From assembly GCA_045595845.1 (NCBI GenBank), contig JAZOBF010000028.1:24711-88710 (forward strand): a stretch of DNA of 64,000 nucleotides. Direction: 5' to 3'. Made by a program: the position numbers and the translations under genes. The notes beneath the pieces were generated by a model. The model was not told where the DNA came from and did no database searches. It saw only the letters and a program-made list of their open reading frames with translations. Source of the stretch: RGIG3009 sp045595845 (GTDB taxonomy: Bacteria > Bacillota > Clostridia > Oscillospirales > Acutalibacteraceae). This document shows positions 26,690 to 34,524 of the stretch, one piece after another (the first letter of the stretch is position 1; every line of letters begins with the position of its first letter).

Positions 26690-27643
26690 ATGGAATCGTA
26701 TGTTTCGTTTCCGAAGCTGGGATGGACCATCCCGTTGGACGAGGAAATCCTGTCGTTTCCGTTTTTTAATACGGAAATTACCATCCGTTGGTATGGGTTG
26801 TTGATCGCGGTCGGTTTTTTGTTGGCCGTTTGGTACGGATTTCGTAATGCTAAACGGTTTGGAATTAAACAAGATCCGATGCTGGATGTAGTACTGGCGT
26901 GTGTGGTGATGGCGTTTATCGGGGCACGGTTGTATTATGTGTTTTTTTCCGAGAACCGCGCACAGTATTTGGCAAACCCAATCCGCATCCTGTATATCTG
27001 GGAAGGCGGAATTGCCATCTACGGCGGCGTGATCGGTGCGTTTGTGACGGGATTGTGGATGTGTCCCCTGCGCAAGGTGGACACTTTGCGAATGTTTGAC
27101 CTTGCCTCTGTCGGCTTTTTGATCGGACAGGCGGTTGGCCGATGGGGCAACTTTTTTAATCAAGAAGCTTACGGCGGTAACACGAATCTGCCGTGGGGCA
27201 TGTCCGGTAGTTGGATTTCGAGCACGGCAAACCCGTTGGCGGGAGTTGCGTATGATCCTGAGATACCCGTGCATCCCACCTTCTTGTACGAGTCGCTCTG
27301 GTGTGTGCTGGGGTTTGTCGTGTTACATATGGTGTCCCGTAAGGCGTATCGCTTTAGAGGGCAGTTATTCTCAATGTATATTATGTGGTACGGCGCGGGC
27401 CGTTTCTTTATTGAGCTGTTGCGCACCGACAGCTTGTACTTGTTTACCATGAAGGTGTCTTGCTTGGTGGCGGTACTGTCGGTGCTGGGCGGATTGATTT
27501 TGTTTTTTGTTTTCAAAAATCGCGAGAGCCGCTTGGCAGAGACGGAGGATACAGAAGCTACCATTCCGCTTGCGGACCCGCAAATGCTTGAGAAAACCCT
27601 GAGTGAGGTGTTGGGCGACGATACCATGCCCGAGGAGGAATAA
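26690..27643 (+). CDS. lgt: Prolipoprotein diacylglyceryl transferase
   Basis: This 317-residue membrane enzyme moves diacylglycerol from phosphatidylglycerol to the lipobox cysteine of prelipoproteins. It has about seven helices. The Lgt signature GQAVGRWGNFFNQEAYG is intact, as are RWYGLLIAVGFLLA near the start and PTFLYESLWC and GRFFIELLRTDSL later. Two ATGs are close (26681 and 26690); 26690 is preferred because AAAGG sits at normal distance, while 26681 would touch it. Lipoproteins such as the one at 62569-63003 are its expected substrates. Confidence 0.94.
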   Translation: MESYVSFPKLGWTIPLDEEILSFPFFNTEITIRWYGLLIAVGFLLAVWYGFRNAKRFGIKQDPMLDVVLACVVMAFIGARLYYVFFSENRAQYLANPIRILYIWEGGIAIYGGVIGAFVTGLWMCPLRKVDTLRMFDLASVGFLIGQAVGRWGNFFNQEAYGGNTNLPWGMSGSWISSTANPLAGVAYDPEIPVHPTFLYESLWCVLGFVVLHMVSRKAYRFRGQLFSMYIMWYGAGRFFIELLRTDSLYLFTMKVSCLVAVLSVLGGLILFFVFKNRESRLAETEDTEATIPLADPQMLEKTLSEVLGDDTMPEEE

Positions 27644-27645
27644 CC

Positions 27646-28503
27646 ATGGCAACAAAGATTGACGGAAAAGCCATTTCTGCCGCCGTGCGACAGGATTTGG
27701 CGTGTGAGGTTCAAGAGCTTAAAAGAACGGGAACTACGCCCGGGTTGGCGGTCATTATCGTGGGGGACGATCCCGCGTCACGCGTGTATGTTAACAACAA
27801 AAAGAAGGGGTGCGCCGAAATCGGCGTGTATTCCGAAGAAATCGCCTTGCCCGCCGAAACCACGCAAGACGAGTTGCTCGCACACATTGCGAACCTGAAC
27901 GCGCGCGAGGACATTGACGGTATTTTGTGTCAACTGCCGTTACCGTCCCATCTGGATGACAAAGCGGTGATTGCGGCAATTGCGCCGCACAAGGATGTGG
28001 ATGCCTTCCATGCGGAAAATGTGGGCCACATTATGATTGGCGAATATTCGTTTTTGCCGTGTACACCTGCCGGTGTGATGGAGCTGTTACACCGCAGTAA
28101 TATTTCGGTTGAGGGCAAGGAGTGCGTCGTGATCGGCCGCAGCAACATTGTCGGCAAACCGATGGCGATGTTGCTTCTACACGAAAACGCCACGGTTACC
28201 ATCTGCCATTCGCGCACACAAGAACTCAAAGAGGTGTGCCGCCGTGCCGATGTGTTGGTGGCAGCGGTAGGCAAAGCGGCGTTTGTGACGCCCGACATGG
28301 TGAAGCCCGGTGCGGTGGTTATCGATGTGGGTATGAACCGAAATGCTGAGGGAAAACTATGCGGCGATGTGGACCCTGCCGTAGAGGCGGTTGCGGGATA
28401 TCTTACACCTGTTCCCGGCGGTGTTGGTCCGATGACGATTGCTATGCTGCTCAAAAACACCGTAACCGCTGCTCGGCGGCGCGCGGAACGCTCAACAAAA
28501 TAA
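27646..28503 (+). CDS. folD: Bifunctional methylenetetrahydrofolate dehydrogenase/cyclohydrolase
   Basis: The 285-residue cytosolic enzyme interconverts 5,10-methylene-, methenyl- and 10-formyl-tetrahydrofolate. The catalytic Lys region YVNNKKKGCAEIG, the ILCQLPLPSHLD motif, NAD(P)-site GRSNIVGKPMAMLLLHENATVTICHS and the C-terminal VPGGVGPMTIAMLLKNT are all present. It lies 2 bases after the lgt stop with GAGGAGG inside lgt, so it is the last gene of the ymfF operon. Confidence 0.96.
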   Translation: MATKIDGKAISAAVRQDLACEVQELKRTGTTPGLAVIIVGDDPASRVYVNNKKKGCAEIGVYSEEIALPAETTQDELLAHIANLNAREDIDGILCQLPLPSHLDDKAVIAAIAPHKDVDAFHAENVGHIMIGEYSFLPCTPAGVMELLHRSNISVEGKECVVIGRSNIVGKPMAMLLLHENATVTICHSRTQELKEVCRRADVLVAAVGKAAFVTPDMVKPGAVVIDVGMNRNAEGKLCGDVDPAVEAVAGYLTPVPGGVGPMTIAMLLKNTVTAARRRAERSTK

Positions 28504-28537
28504 TTTTGCAAAAAACGAACAAATTTTCGGTTTTTGC

Positions 28538-28566
28538 TTGACTTTTCCCAAAACGGTTGCTATAAT
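28538..28566 (+). promoter_or_regulatory. Strong sigma-A promoter for the 112-residue protein
   Basis: TTGACT (28538-28543), 17-base spacer, perfect TATAAT (28561-28566). Confidence 0.85.
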
Positions 28567-28622
28567 GACACTAAAGAAAACATTTGTTCGTTCTTTTTCG
28601 AACGGCGAAAAGGGGTTTTAGT

Positions 28623-28961
28623 ATGGTGTTTAGTGTTGTTGCGGCGACTGTGTTCGGCGCTGTGAGTTTGTATATGATGACGGCGGCGAAGTATACGGTG
28701 ACGCGCCGTATGGTGTGGATTCCGCTTTCGATGTCTTTGATGGAGCTTGCCATGTGCGGGGTTCTGGTGATGGGAGAGTATCTCGTTCTTACCATGATTC
28801 TGATGGCGTGTCGCGTAACGGTGCTCGGGTGTTGTGCGTTGTCTATGAAGCGGGATGCCGCTATGGCGCGCAATCATCGCCGTCGCCGTGAAGTATGGCG
28901 TCGGGTTGCGTATGACATGACCCGTGAACTGCAACATCTTCCGAACAAACAGTGCGCGTAA
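28623..28961 (+). CDS. Small hypothetical membrane protein
   Basis: I do not recognise this 112-residue protein. It has three hydrophobic helices (about 4-22, 35-53 and 57-72) and a basic, Arg/His-rich C-terminal tail (MARNHRRRREVWRR), presumably cytosolic. AAAAGGGG precedes the ATG. The gene is a self-contained unit, with a near-consensus promoter and a strong terminator, which argues that it is real and well expressed. No function is suggested by its neighbours folD and the AEC carrier. Confidence 0.72.
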   Translation: MVFSVVAATVFGAVSLYMMTAAKYTVTRRMVWIPLSMSLMELAMCGVLVMGEYLVLTMILMACRVTVLGCCALSMKRDAAMARNHRRRREVWRRVAYDMTRELQHLPNKQCA

Positions 28962-28973
28962 TAAAAAATATCG

Positions 28974-29013
28974 GCGGAGGCGCCCGAACAGGGGCGCCTC
29001 CGCTTGCTTTTTT
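28974..29013 (+). terminator. Strong terminator after the 112-residue protein
   Basis: A perfect 12-bp G+C-rich stem (28974-28985 with 28992-29003), followed by TTGCTTTTTT. Confidence 0.92.
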
Positions 29014-29057
29014 GGGGGGTTACGCTTATAATGGGGGAAGTTGCGGGGGTAGTGTGT

Positions 29058-29981
29058 ATGTTGGACAACATTTTCATTGTGAGTGAACAGGTTCTCGTTT
29101 TATTTATATTGGTGGCAATTGGGTTTTGTCTCGGCAAAGCCAATGTTCTTACCGAAAAAGGCGGCAAGGTCTGTACCGACCTGGCGTTATTTATCGCGAC
29201 ACCGTGCGTCATCGTTAACTCGTTCCAGCGTGAATACAGTACGGATGGTTTGTGGGAGCTGTTATTGGCGCTGGCGGTGGCATTGGGTGTGCATGTTGCA
29301 GCAATTGCTGTTACCCATGTTCTGTATAGAACAGATAACGCGACCTCCCGCGTGTATCGCGCCTCTGCCGTTTTGTCTAACGCCGGGTTTATGGGGTTGC
29401 CGTTGCAACAGGCGTTATTTGGTTCGCAAGGGATTATGTATGGTGCTACCTATGTTGTGATGATGAACATTGCGCTGTGGAGTTACGGGTTGTTGGTCAT
29501 GGGGCGATCAGAGGGACGGGTATCGGTTCGCAAAATGTTGATAAGTCCCGGTACAATCGGTCTTGTTGTCGGGCTTCTGTTGTTTGTTTGCCGTATTACC
29601 TTGCCGGAAGTTGTGGCGGCACCCATGAAACATTTGGGTAACTTAAACACACCGTTGCCAATGTTATTCGTTGGGTATTACTTGTCTACTGTTAACATAA
29701 AAAAGGCGCTTACCGTTCGTGGGTTGTACGGTGCCATGGCGGTGCGCTTGTTACTGGTGCCCATCGTCTGTGCGGCACTCATGTACGCTTGCGGGGTTCG
29801 CGGCGTCATGCTGACTTCCATGACAGTAGCGGTCGCTGCCCCGACCGCCGTTTCGGTGGCGATGCTTGCGGATCGATGTAAACAAGATACCGAAACGGCC
29901 ATTAATCTGGTGGCGTTGTCCACCTTGATATCGGTGGTGACAATGCCGCTTATTGTGTCTGCCGTTCAAACAATTGCATAA
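29058..29981 (+). CDS. AEC family (auxin efflux carrier-like) transporter
   Basis: The 307-residue protein has about ten hydrophobic helices in two halves, each preceded by typical AEC stretches: FILVAIGFCLGKANVLTEKGGK, DLALFIATPCVIVNSFQREY, NAGFMGLPLQQALFGSQG and the second-half LNTPLPMLFVGYYLS and APTAVSVAMLADRC. Bacterial members export or exchange malate and other organic acids, but the substrate cannot be read here. The ATG at 29058 is preferred (GGGGGT at suitable distance) over an ATG at 29031. It is monocistronic and followed by a terminator. Confidence 0.88.
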   Translation: MLDNIFIVSEQVLVLFILVAIGFCLGKANVLTEKGGKVCTDLALFIATPCVIVNSFQREYSTDGLWELLLALAVALGVHVAAIAVTHVLYRTDNATSRVYRASAVLSNAGFMGLPLQQALFGSQGIMYGATYVVMMNIALWSYGLLVMGRSEGRVSVRKMLISPGTIGLVVGLLLFVCRITLPEVVAAPMKHLGNLNTPLPMLFVGYYLSTVNIKKALTVRGLYGAMAVRLLLVPIVCAALMYACGVRGVMLTSMTVAVAAPTAVSVAMLADRCKQDTETAINLVALSTLISVVTMPLIVSAVQTIA

Positions 29982-29998
29982 CAAATCTTGTGGTGTAA

Positions 29999-30034
29999 GT
30001 GGTAGTTGCCAAGGGGGCAACTACCACTTTTTGT
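29999..30034 (+). terminator. Terminator after the AEC transporter
   Basis: A perfect 13-bp stem (29999-30011 with 30017-30029) followed by TTTTT. Confidence 0.92.
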
Positions 30035-30070
30035 ATGTAAAAAATAGTTATGGAAATTTGTGTTTTTGGC

Positions 30071-30138
30071 TTGATTTTTTTGGGGAAACGGGGTATAATA
30101 TAGTCACTGTGGTGCAAAGTGGTGTAAAGTGGTGATTT
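30071..30138 (+). promoter_or_regulatory. dcw promoter with three MraZ-type boxes
   Basis: TTGATT (30071-30076), 17-base spacer, TATAAT (30094-30099). Directly downstream are three head-to-tail 10-bp repeats GTGGTGCAAA, GTGGTGTAAA, GTGGTGATTT starting at 30109, 30119 and 30129. MraZ is known to bind three or four 10-bp-spaced repeats of this kind ahead of its own gene, so these are probably autoregulatory operators for the whole division and wall cluster. Confidence 0.82.
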
Positions 30139-30194
30139 TCCACATTTTCCACCGAGTTTTCCACAGCCCCGATTCTGAAACAGGAGAATGCAGG

Positions 30195-30614
30195 ATGTTA
30201 TACGGAAGATTCCAACATAATATCGACGCAAAAGGCCGCCTTTTTGTGCCTGCCAAGTTGCGGGATAAGCTGGGCAGTCTGTTTATTGCCGCGGCCGTGA
30301 TGGATCATTGCGTTTGCCTGTATTCGATGGACGAATGGGAGAAGTTACAAGAGGGGTTGGCGCAAAAGCCCATGACGCAAGCGCGAAAACTCCAACGGTA
30401 TTTATCCGCAAACGCGGTTGATGTGCAGGTCGATGCACAGGGACGAATCTTGCTTCCCCGTCATTTACTCGCGTATGCGGGTTTGGAAAAAGAGGCGCTG
30501 GTCATCGGTGCCGGCAACCGTGCCGAGGTGTGGGCACCGGCGGCGTATGAGGCCAGCATCGACAGCATGACCGCTGAGGAAGTCGAGGCAGAGTTTGCCG
30601 AGTTGGGCTTCTGA
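30195..30614 (+). CDS. mraZ: Transcriptional regulator MraZ
   Basis: The 139-residue protein consists of two SpoVT/AbrB-like halves with the signature FQHNIDAKGRLFVPAKLRD near the start and VQVDAQGRILLPRHLLAYAGL in the second half. MraZ forms ring-shaped oligomers and regulates the division and cell wall cluster from its own promoter region. The ATG at 30195 is chosen because it yields the universal MLYGRFQHNID start and has CAGGAGAATGCAGG upstream; an upstream GTG is rejected. It heads the operon and ends 1 base before rsmH. Confidence 0.95.
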   Translation: MLYGRFQHNIDAKGRLFVPAKLRDKLGSLFIAAAVMDHCVCLYSMDEWEKLQEGLAQKPMTQARKLQRYLSANAVDVQVDAQGRILLPRHLLAYAGLEKEALVIGAGNRAEVWAPAAYEASIDSMTAEEVEAEFAELGF

Positions 30615-30615
30615 T

Positions 30616-31563
30616 ATGAGCGGTACACACCAAAACAGTGAGTATCACCTTCCGGTTTTACCGGAAGAAACCATACGGGTTTTACATATCCGACCGGACG
30701 GCATATACGTGGACGGTACGGCGGGCGGCGGCGGGCATTCGTTTTTGATTGCTACGCAACTGCGAGGCGGACGGCTGATTGCGCTCGATCAAGATCCTGA
30801 TGCCATCGCACAGGCGTCCAAACGGCTTGCCGGATTACCGGCAACGGTGGTTCGTCGCAATTTCCGTTATATGGACGAAGTGTTACGGGAACAGCGAATC
30901 GAACAGGTGGATGGCGTACTGATGGATATTGGAGTTTCCTCCCATCAATTGGACGAGCCTGCGCGCGGCTTTTCTTACCATGCGGACGCGCCGCTGGATA
31001 TGCGCATGAGCCAAGAGGGGCCAACGGCGGCCGATCTGCTCAGGGAATTTTCGGAGTCGGAGCTTGCCGATATCTTCTTTCGTTTCGGTGAAGAAAAATT
31101 TTCGCGTTCCATTGCCCGTGCCATCGTGACGGCGCGTCAACAGCAACCCATCGAGACTACGATGCAGCTTGCAGAACTTATCAAAGGGGCCGTGCCTGCG
31201 GCGGTTCGGCGAGACGGGCATCCCGCACGCAAGGTGTTTCAGGCGCTGCGGATTGCGGTGAATGCGGAGTTGGATTGCTTATCCGAAGCGTTGGATATTG
31301 CGTTTGACAGTTTGAAAGAAGGGGGCCGTCTCGCGGTCATCACCTTTCACTCTTTGGAAGACAGAATCGTTAAGCAACGGTTCGCGGCATTTTGCAAAGG
31401 TTGTGAATGCCCGCCCGAGTTTCCGGTATGCGTTTGCGGACGCACCCCTGCCGGACGATTGATAACGAAAAAACCGATTGAAGCTTCTGCCGCCGAGTTG
31501 GCGGAAAATCCGAGAAGCCGCAGCGCAAAACTGCGATGTATTGAAAAAATTCACGAACGATAA
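30616..31563 (+). CDS. rsmH: 16S rRNA (cytosine-1402-N4)-methyltransferase
   Basis: The 315-residue SAM-dependent methyltransferase modifies C1402 in the decoding site. Visible motifs are HLPVLPEETI, SAM-binding YVDGTAGGGGHS, ALDQDPDAIA, the hallmark GVLMDIGVSSHQLDEPARGFS and LDMRMSQ, then RKVFQALRIAVNAEL and ITFHSLEDRIVKQRF, plus a C-rich segment near the end (CKGCECPPEFPVCVCG). The ATG at 30616 lies just after the mraZ stop. Position between mraZ and ftsL is canonical. Confidence 0.96.
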   Translation: MSGTHQNSEYHLPVLPEETIRVLHIRPDGIYVDGTAGGGGHSFLIATQLRGGRLIALDQDPDAIAQASKRLAGLPATVVRRNFRYMDEVLREQRIEQVDGVLMDIGVSSHQLDEPARGFSYHADAPLDMRMSQEGPTAADLLREFSESELADIFFRFGEEKFSRSIARAIVTARQQQPIETTMQLAELIKGAVPAAVRRDGHPARKVFQALRIAVNAELDCLSEALDIAFDSLKEGGRLAVITFHSLEDRIVKQRFAAFCKGCECPPEFPVCVCGRTPAGRLITKKPIEASAAELAENPRSRSAKLRCIEKIHER

Positions 31564-31584
31564 CACACGAAAGGAGAGAGTCAA

Positions 31585-32049
31585 ATGGCTGTTTCGGGAT
31601 CCGAAGCATACGATTTATCCATGTACGAGCCGAAGGCAAGGATTAGGGCTCTCCCCGGTAAAAAAGCAACCAAGGCACAAAAACGCCGTGCCCGTTTACA
31701 AAAACTGCTCAACACGGTCGTGACGGCGGTGGTGGCGGGCGGTGTGTTGTTGGTCATTGCGTTTATGATTTCCAGTCAGGTCAAGCTGACGGAACTTAAC
31801 AGTGCCATCAGCCGTGCAGAATCGACATACAATGAAGCGGTGGGTGAGACCAAGCGTCTTGAAAGCGAGCTCGCCGCCCAAACCTCTGCGCAAAGCGTAG
31901 AGGAGTATGCGGAAAGCGTGGGACTCCGTCAGGTGGAATCCGGTCAGATCGATTATATTACGGTCACTCCGGTCACGCCGGAATCGACCGATAACGACGC
32001 AGGATTTTTGGCAACCGTTTGGAACGCCTTGACGGCATGGTTGCGGTAG
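31585..32049 (+). CDS. ftsL: Cell division protein FtsL-like
   Basis: This 154-residue bitopic protein has a basic cytosolic N-terminus, one membrane helix (about 42-62) and an extracellular coiled coil (about 64-105, VKLTELNSAISRAESTYNEA), then a short Pro/Thr tail and a hydrophobic end. Its place between rsmH and the first PBP gene is the standard ftsL position, and the topology matches FtsL/DivIC proteins, which bridge FtsQ to FtsW and FtsI. Sequence conservation is always low in this family, so position carries much of the weight. AAAGGAGAG precedes the ATG. Confidence 0.85.
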   Translation: MAVSGSEAYDLSMYEPKARIRALPGKKATKAQKRRARLQKLLNTVVTAVVAGGVLLVIAFMISSQVKLTELNSAISRAESTYNEAVGETKRLESELAAQTSAQSVEEYAESVGLRQVESGQIDYITVTPVTPESTDNDAGFLATVWNALTAWLR

Positions 32050-32230
32050 ACGAGTTCTATATCGAGGACACTTCGGCATAGTATAGAAGTGCCTCGGACG
32101 GTGAGAGTTGGGATGGTAGCGTCTTGACTCTCTTTTCTTTCCTTTCCCGCAAAGGGTAAGGATAATCGACAATAACAAACCACAAAACGCCCGAAACGAC
32201 GGATTGCGTTGTGGTTGCGAGGTGAACAGG
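32050..32230 (+). promoter_or_regulatory. 181-base structured leader inside the dcw operon
   Basis: No gene is visible here. The gap holds an imperfect hairpin from about 32064 to 32097, a GAGAGT...ACTCTC stem around 32103-32133 followed by a pyrimidine tract (TTTTCTTTCCTTTCC), and a third hairpin pairing 32180-32190 with 32206-32214 just before the PBP ribosome binding site. A processing site or attenuator ahead of the PBP genes is possible; no known riboswitch class was recognised. Confidence 0.4.
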
Positions 32231-34492
32231 ATGTCAACAAAGCGATCAAATCAAGCACAAACCGCAGGTTTAACCCGCCCGATGCGGACGCGCACCGTGA
32301 TTTGCATTACGGCGACATTCTTGTGTCTCATATTGCTTGTGGGGCAGTTGTTCCGCATTCAGGTTTTACAGCAGGACGAATGGCAAAAACAAGCGGTGGC
32401 GCAACAGTTGGCGGATGTGGAGATATCCGCCAACCGCGGTCAGATTTATGATGCCAATATGTCGGTGCTGGCGTTGACGCGAGAAGTATTTACCATCGTT
32501 ATGGCCCCTTGTAACATTCGTCGTGAAGTTACTCGCCAGAAAATTGCGGATGAGCTGTCGGTGATGTTGGAAGTGGATCGCCAAACGCTGTATCAGCAGA
32601 CCTTGGACAGCAAGTCGCAATACAAGGTGGTCAAATCAAAAGTTGATAAGTCGGTCGGCGATGCGTTCATTGAATGGGTAAACGAAAACAGTCTGGGCAG
32701 TGTCTTCCGGATCGTGACGGATTACAAGCGGGAATATCCGCTGAAAAACACGCTTTCCTGCGTACTCGGCTTTGTCGGAAGCGACAATGTGGCGCGCGAA
32801 GGGTTGGAGCTGCTATATGATGAGGAGTTGTCGGGCACGCCGGGCCGTATGGTGGCGGCGCAAAACACCTACGGTGATCACTTGCCCACTTCTTTGCAAT
32901 ACGAATATACCGTAGATGCAACCGACGGCAACAGTCTGGTGCTGACGGTCGATCAATACATTCAGCAGGTGACGGATAAATACCTGCAAGACGCCCTGAC
33001 AGAATTTAAAGCGACCAATCGTGGGTGTGCCATTGTCATGGATGTGGATACGGGTGCTATCCTTGCCATGTCTACAAAAGGTGATTATGACCCCAATGAT
33101 TATTTGACCATTTCCGATCCCACGGTGGCAGAGCAAATCGCATTATTGTCGGGACAGGAGCAATCCGACGCCATTGTTAAGGCGCGTTTGGAACAGTACC
33201 GTAACAAAGCGCTTGACTTTTATGAGCCGGGCTCGGTATTCAAAACTTTTACGGCTGCGATGGGGCTTGAAGAAGGTTTGGTCACGGAAGAGAGCGCGTT
33301 TTATTGCGGCGGCATGTTCCATATTGCGGACCGTGACATGAAATGCTGGATCCATCCGAAAGGGCATGGTCAGCAGAACTTTGTGCAGGCGATTGCCAAC
33401 TCCTGTAACCCGTCTTTCATGACGCTGGGCACGCGTATCGGTACCAAACTGTTTTCAAAATATTATGCCGGTTTCGGGTTCACCGCTAAGACCAATGTAG
33501 ATTTGCTCGGTGAACAAGCCGTTACGAGCGGGCTTTACCACTTGCCCGAAAATATTACACAGGTGGACGTAGCGGCTTCCTCCATCGGGCAGACCTTTAA
33601 GGTAACACCTCTGCAGATGGTGACCGCGATGTCGGCCGTTGCCAACGGCGGGTATTTGATGCAACCGTACATCGTGCAAAAGGTGCTCGACGGTGACGGA
33701 AATGTGATTTCGAACACCGAACCGGTCGTCAAACGGCAGATGATTTCCGAGGACACCTCCGCACGCATTTGTGCAATGTTGGAGAACGCTGTCAGCGGCG
33801 GTTCGATTAAAAATGCGTATATTTCCGGTTACCGCGTAGCAGGTAAGACGGGTACTTCGGAAAAAACCGAAACAAAGTCCGAGGAAGATAAAGATGCGAA
33901 TGTGGAAATTATTGCTTCATTCGGCGGGTTTGCGCCCGCGGACGATCCGCAGGTAGCGGTGCTCGTAATGGTTGATGAGCCGCAATATCTGAAATCGGGC
34001 GGCGGCGTTGCCGCACCGTGTGCAAAGAAAATCCTCAAAGATATTTTACCGTACCTCGGCGTAGAACCGAATTATACTGCCGAGGAGATTGCCAGTCTGG
34101 ATCGCAGTGTTCCCAATGTGGTGGGTGCGACGATCTCGGCGGCGGCCACCACGTTAAAAGCCTCAACCTTGACCTACCATACGATTGGTAACGGCGATAC
34201 GGTTATCAAGCAGGTGCCCGCAAGCGGTTCCTCTATCCCGAAAGGCGGAGCCGTATGGCTGTATACCGATAACCGCGAAACGCAAATGACAACGGTTCCT
34301 GATTTCTCCGGTCGTACCGTCGCACAAGTCAATCAGGCGGCCAATACGGCGGGTGTCAATGTGCTGTTGTCGGGCATCAGTGCCGCAACGGGTAAGCCGA
34401 CTGCCACACGGCAATCGGCCGCCGCCGGACAAAAGGTGGCAAAGGGAACGGTCATTACGGTGGAATTCACCTATGCGGATACCATTTATTAA
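32231..34492 (+). CDS. pbpB: Class B penicillin-binding protein with two PASTA domains (FtsI-like)
   Basis: This 753-residue septal transpeptidase has an N-terminal membrane helix (about 20-42), a dimerisation domain (about 60-210), and a transpeptidase domain with SVFK at 335-338, SCN at 391 and KTGTS at 539. Two PASTA repeats follow at the C-terminus (about 620-690 and 695-753), beginning VPNVVGATISAA and VPDFSGRTVAQV. It cross-links septal peptidoglycan with FtsW. The ATG at 32231 follows GAGGTG. It is the first of two tandem paralogues, as in the pbpB-spoVD order of Bacillus. Confidence 0.94.
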   Translation: MSTKRSNQAQTAGLTRPMRTRTVICITATFLCLILLVGQLFRIQVLQQDEWQKQAVAQQLADVEISANRGQIYDANMSVLALTREVFTIVMAPCNIRREVTRQKIADELSVMLEVDRQTLYQQTLDSKSQYKVVKSKVDKSVGDAFIEWVNENSLGSVFRIVTDYKREYPLKNTLSCVLGFVGSDNVAREGLELLYDEELSGTPGRMVAAQNTYGDHLPTSLQYEYTVDATDGNSLVLTVDQYIQQVTDKYLQDALTEFKATNRGCAIVMDVDTGAILAMSTKGDYDPNDYLTISDPTVAEQIALLSGQEQSDAIVKARLEQYRNKALDFYEPGSVFKTFTAAMGLEEGLVTEESAFYCGGMFHIADRDMKCWIHPKGHGQQNFVQAIANSCNPSFMTLGTRIGTKLFSKYYAGFGFTAKTNVDLLGEQAVTSGLYHLPENITQVDVAASSIGQTFKVTPLQMVTAMSAVANGGYLMQPYIVQKVLDGDGNVISNTEPVVKRQMISEDTSARICAMLENAVSGGSIKNAYISGYRVAGKTGTSEKTETKSEEDKDANVEIIASFGGFAPADDPQVAVLVMVDEPQYLKSGGGVAAPCAKKILKDILPYLGVEPNYTAEEIASLDRSVPNVVGATISAAATTLKASTLTYHTIGNGDTVIKQVPASGSSIPKGGAVWLYTDNRETQMTTVPDFSGRTVAQVNQAANTAGVNVLLSGISAATGKPTATRQSAAAGQKVAKGTVITVEFTYADTIY

Positions 34493-34524
34493 TTTGTAAA
34501 TTTTCCATGAGAGGACACCTGTTT

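Noticed and set aside
30129..30194. Longer mraZ start
   Set aside because: The upstream GTG lies within the MraZ boxes and before the ribosome binding site; the ATG at 30195 gives the universal N-terminus.
32050..32230. Known riboswitch in the dcw leader
   Set aside because: No conserved core of a familiar class (TPP, FMN, SAM, T-box, glmS) could be recognised; only generic hairpins.
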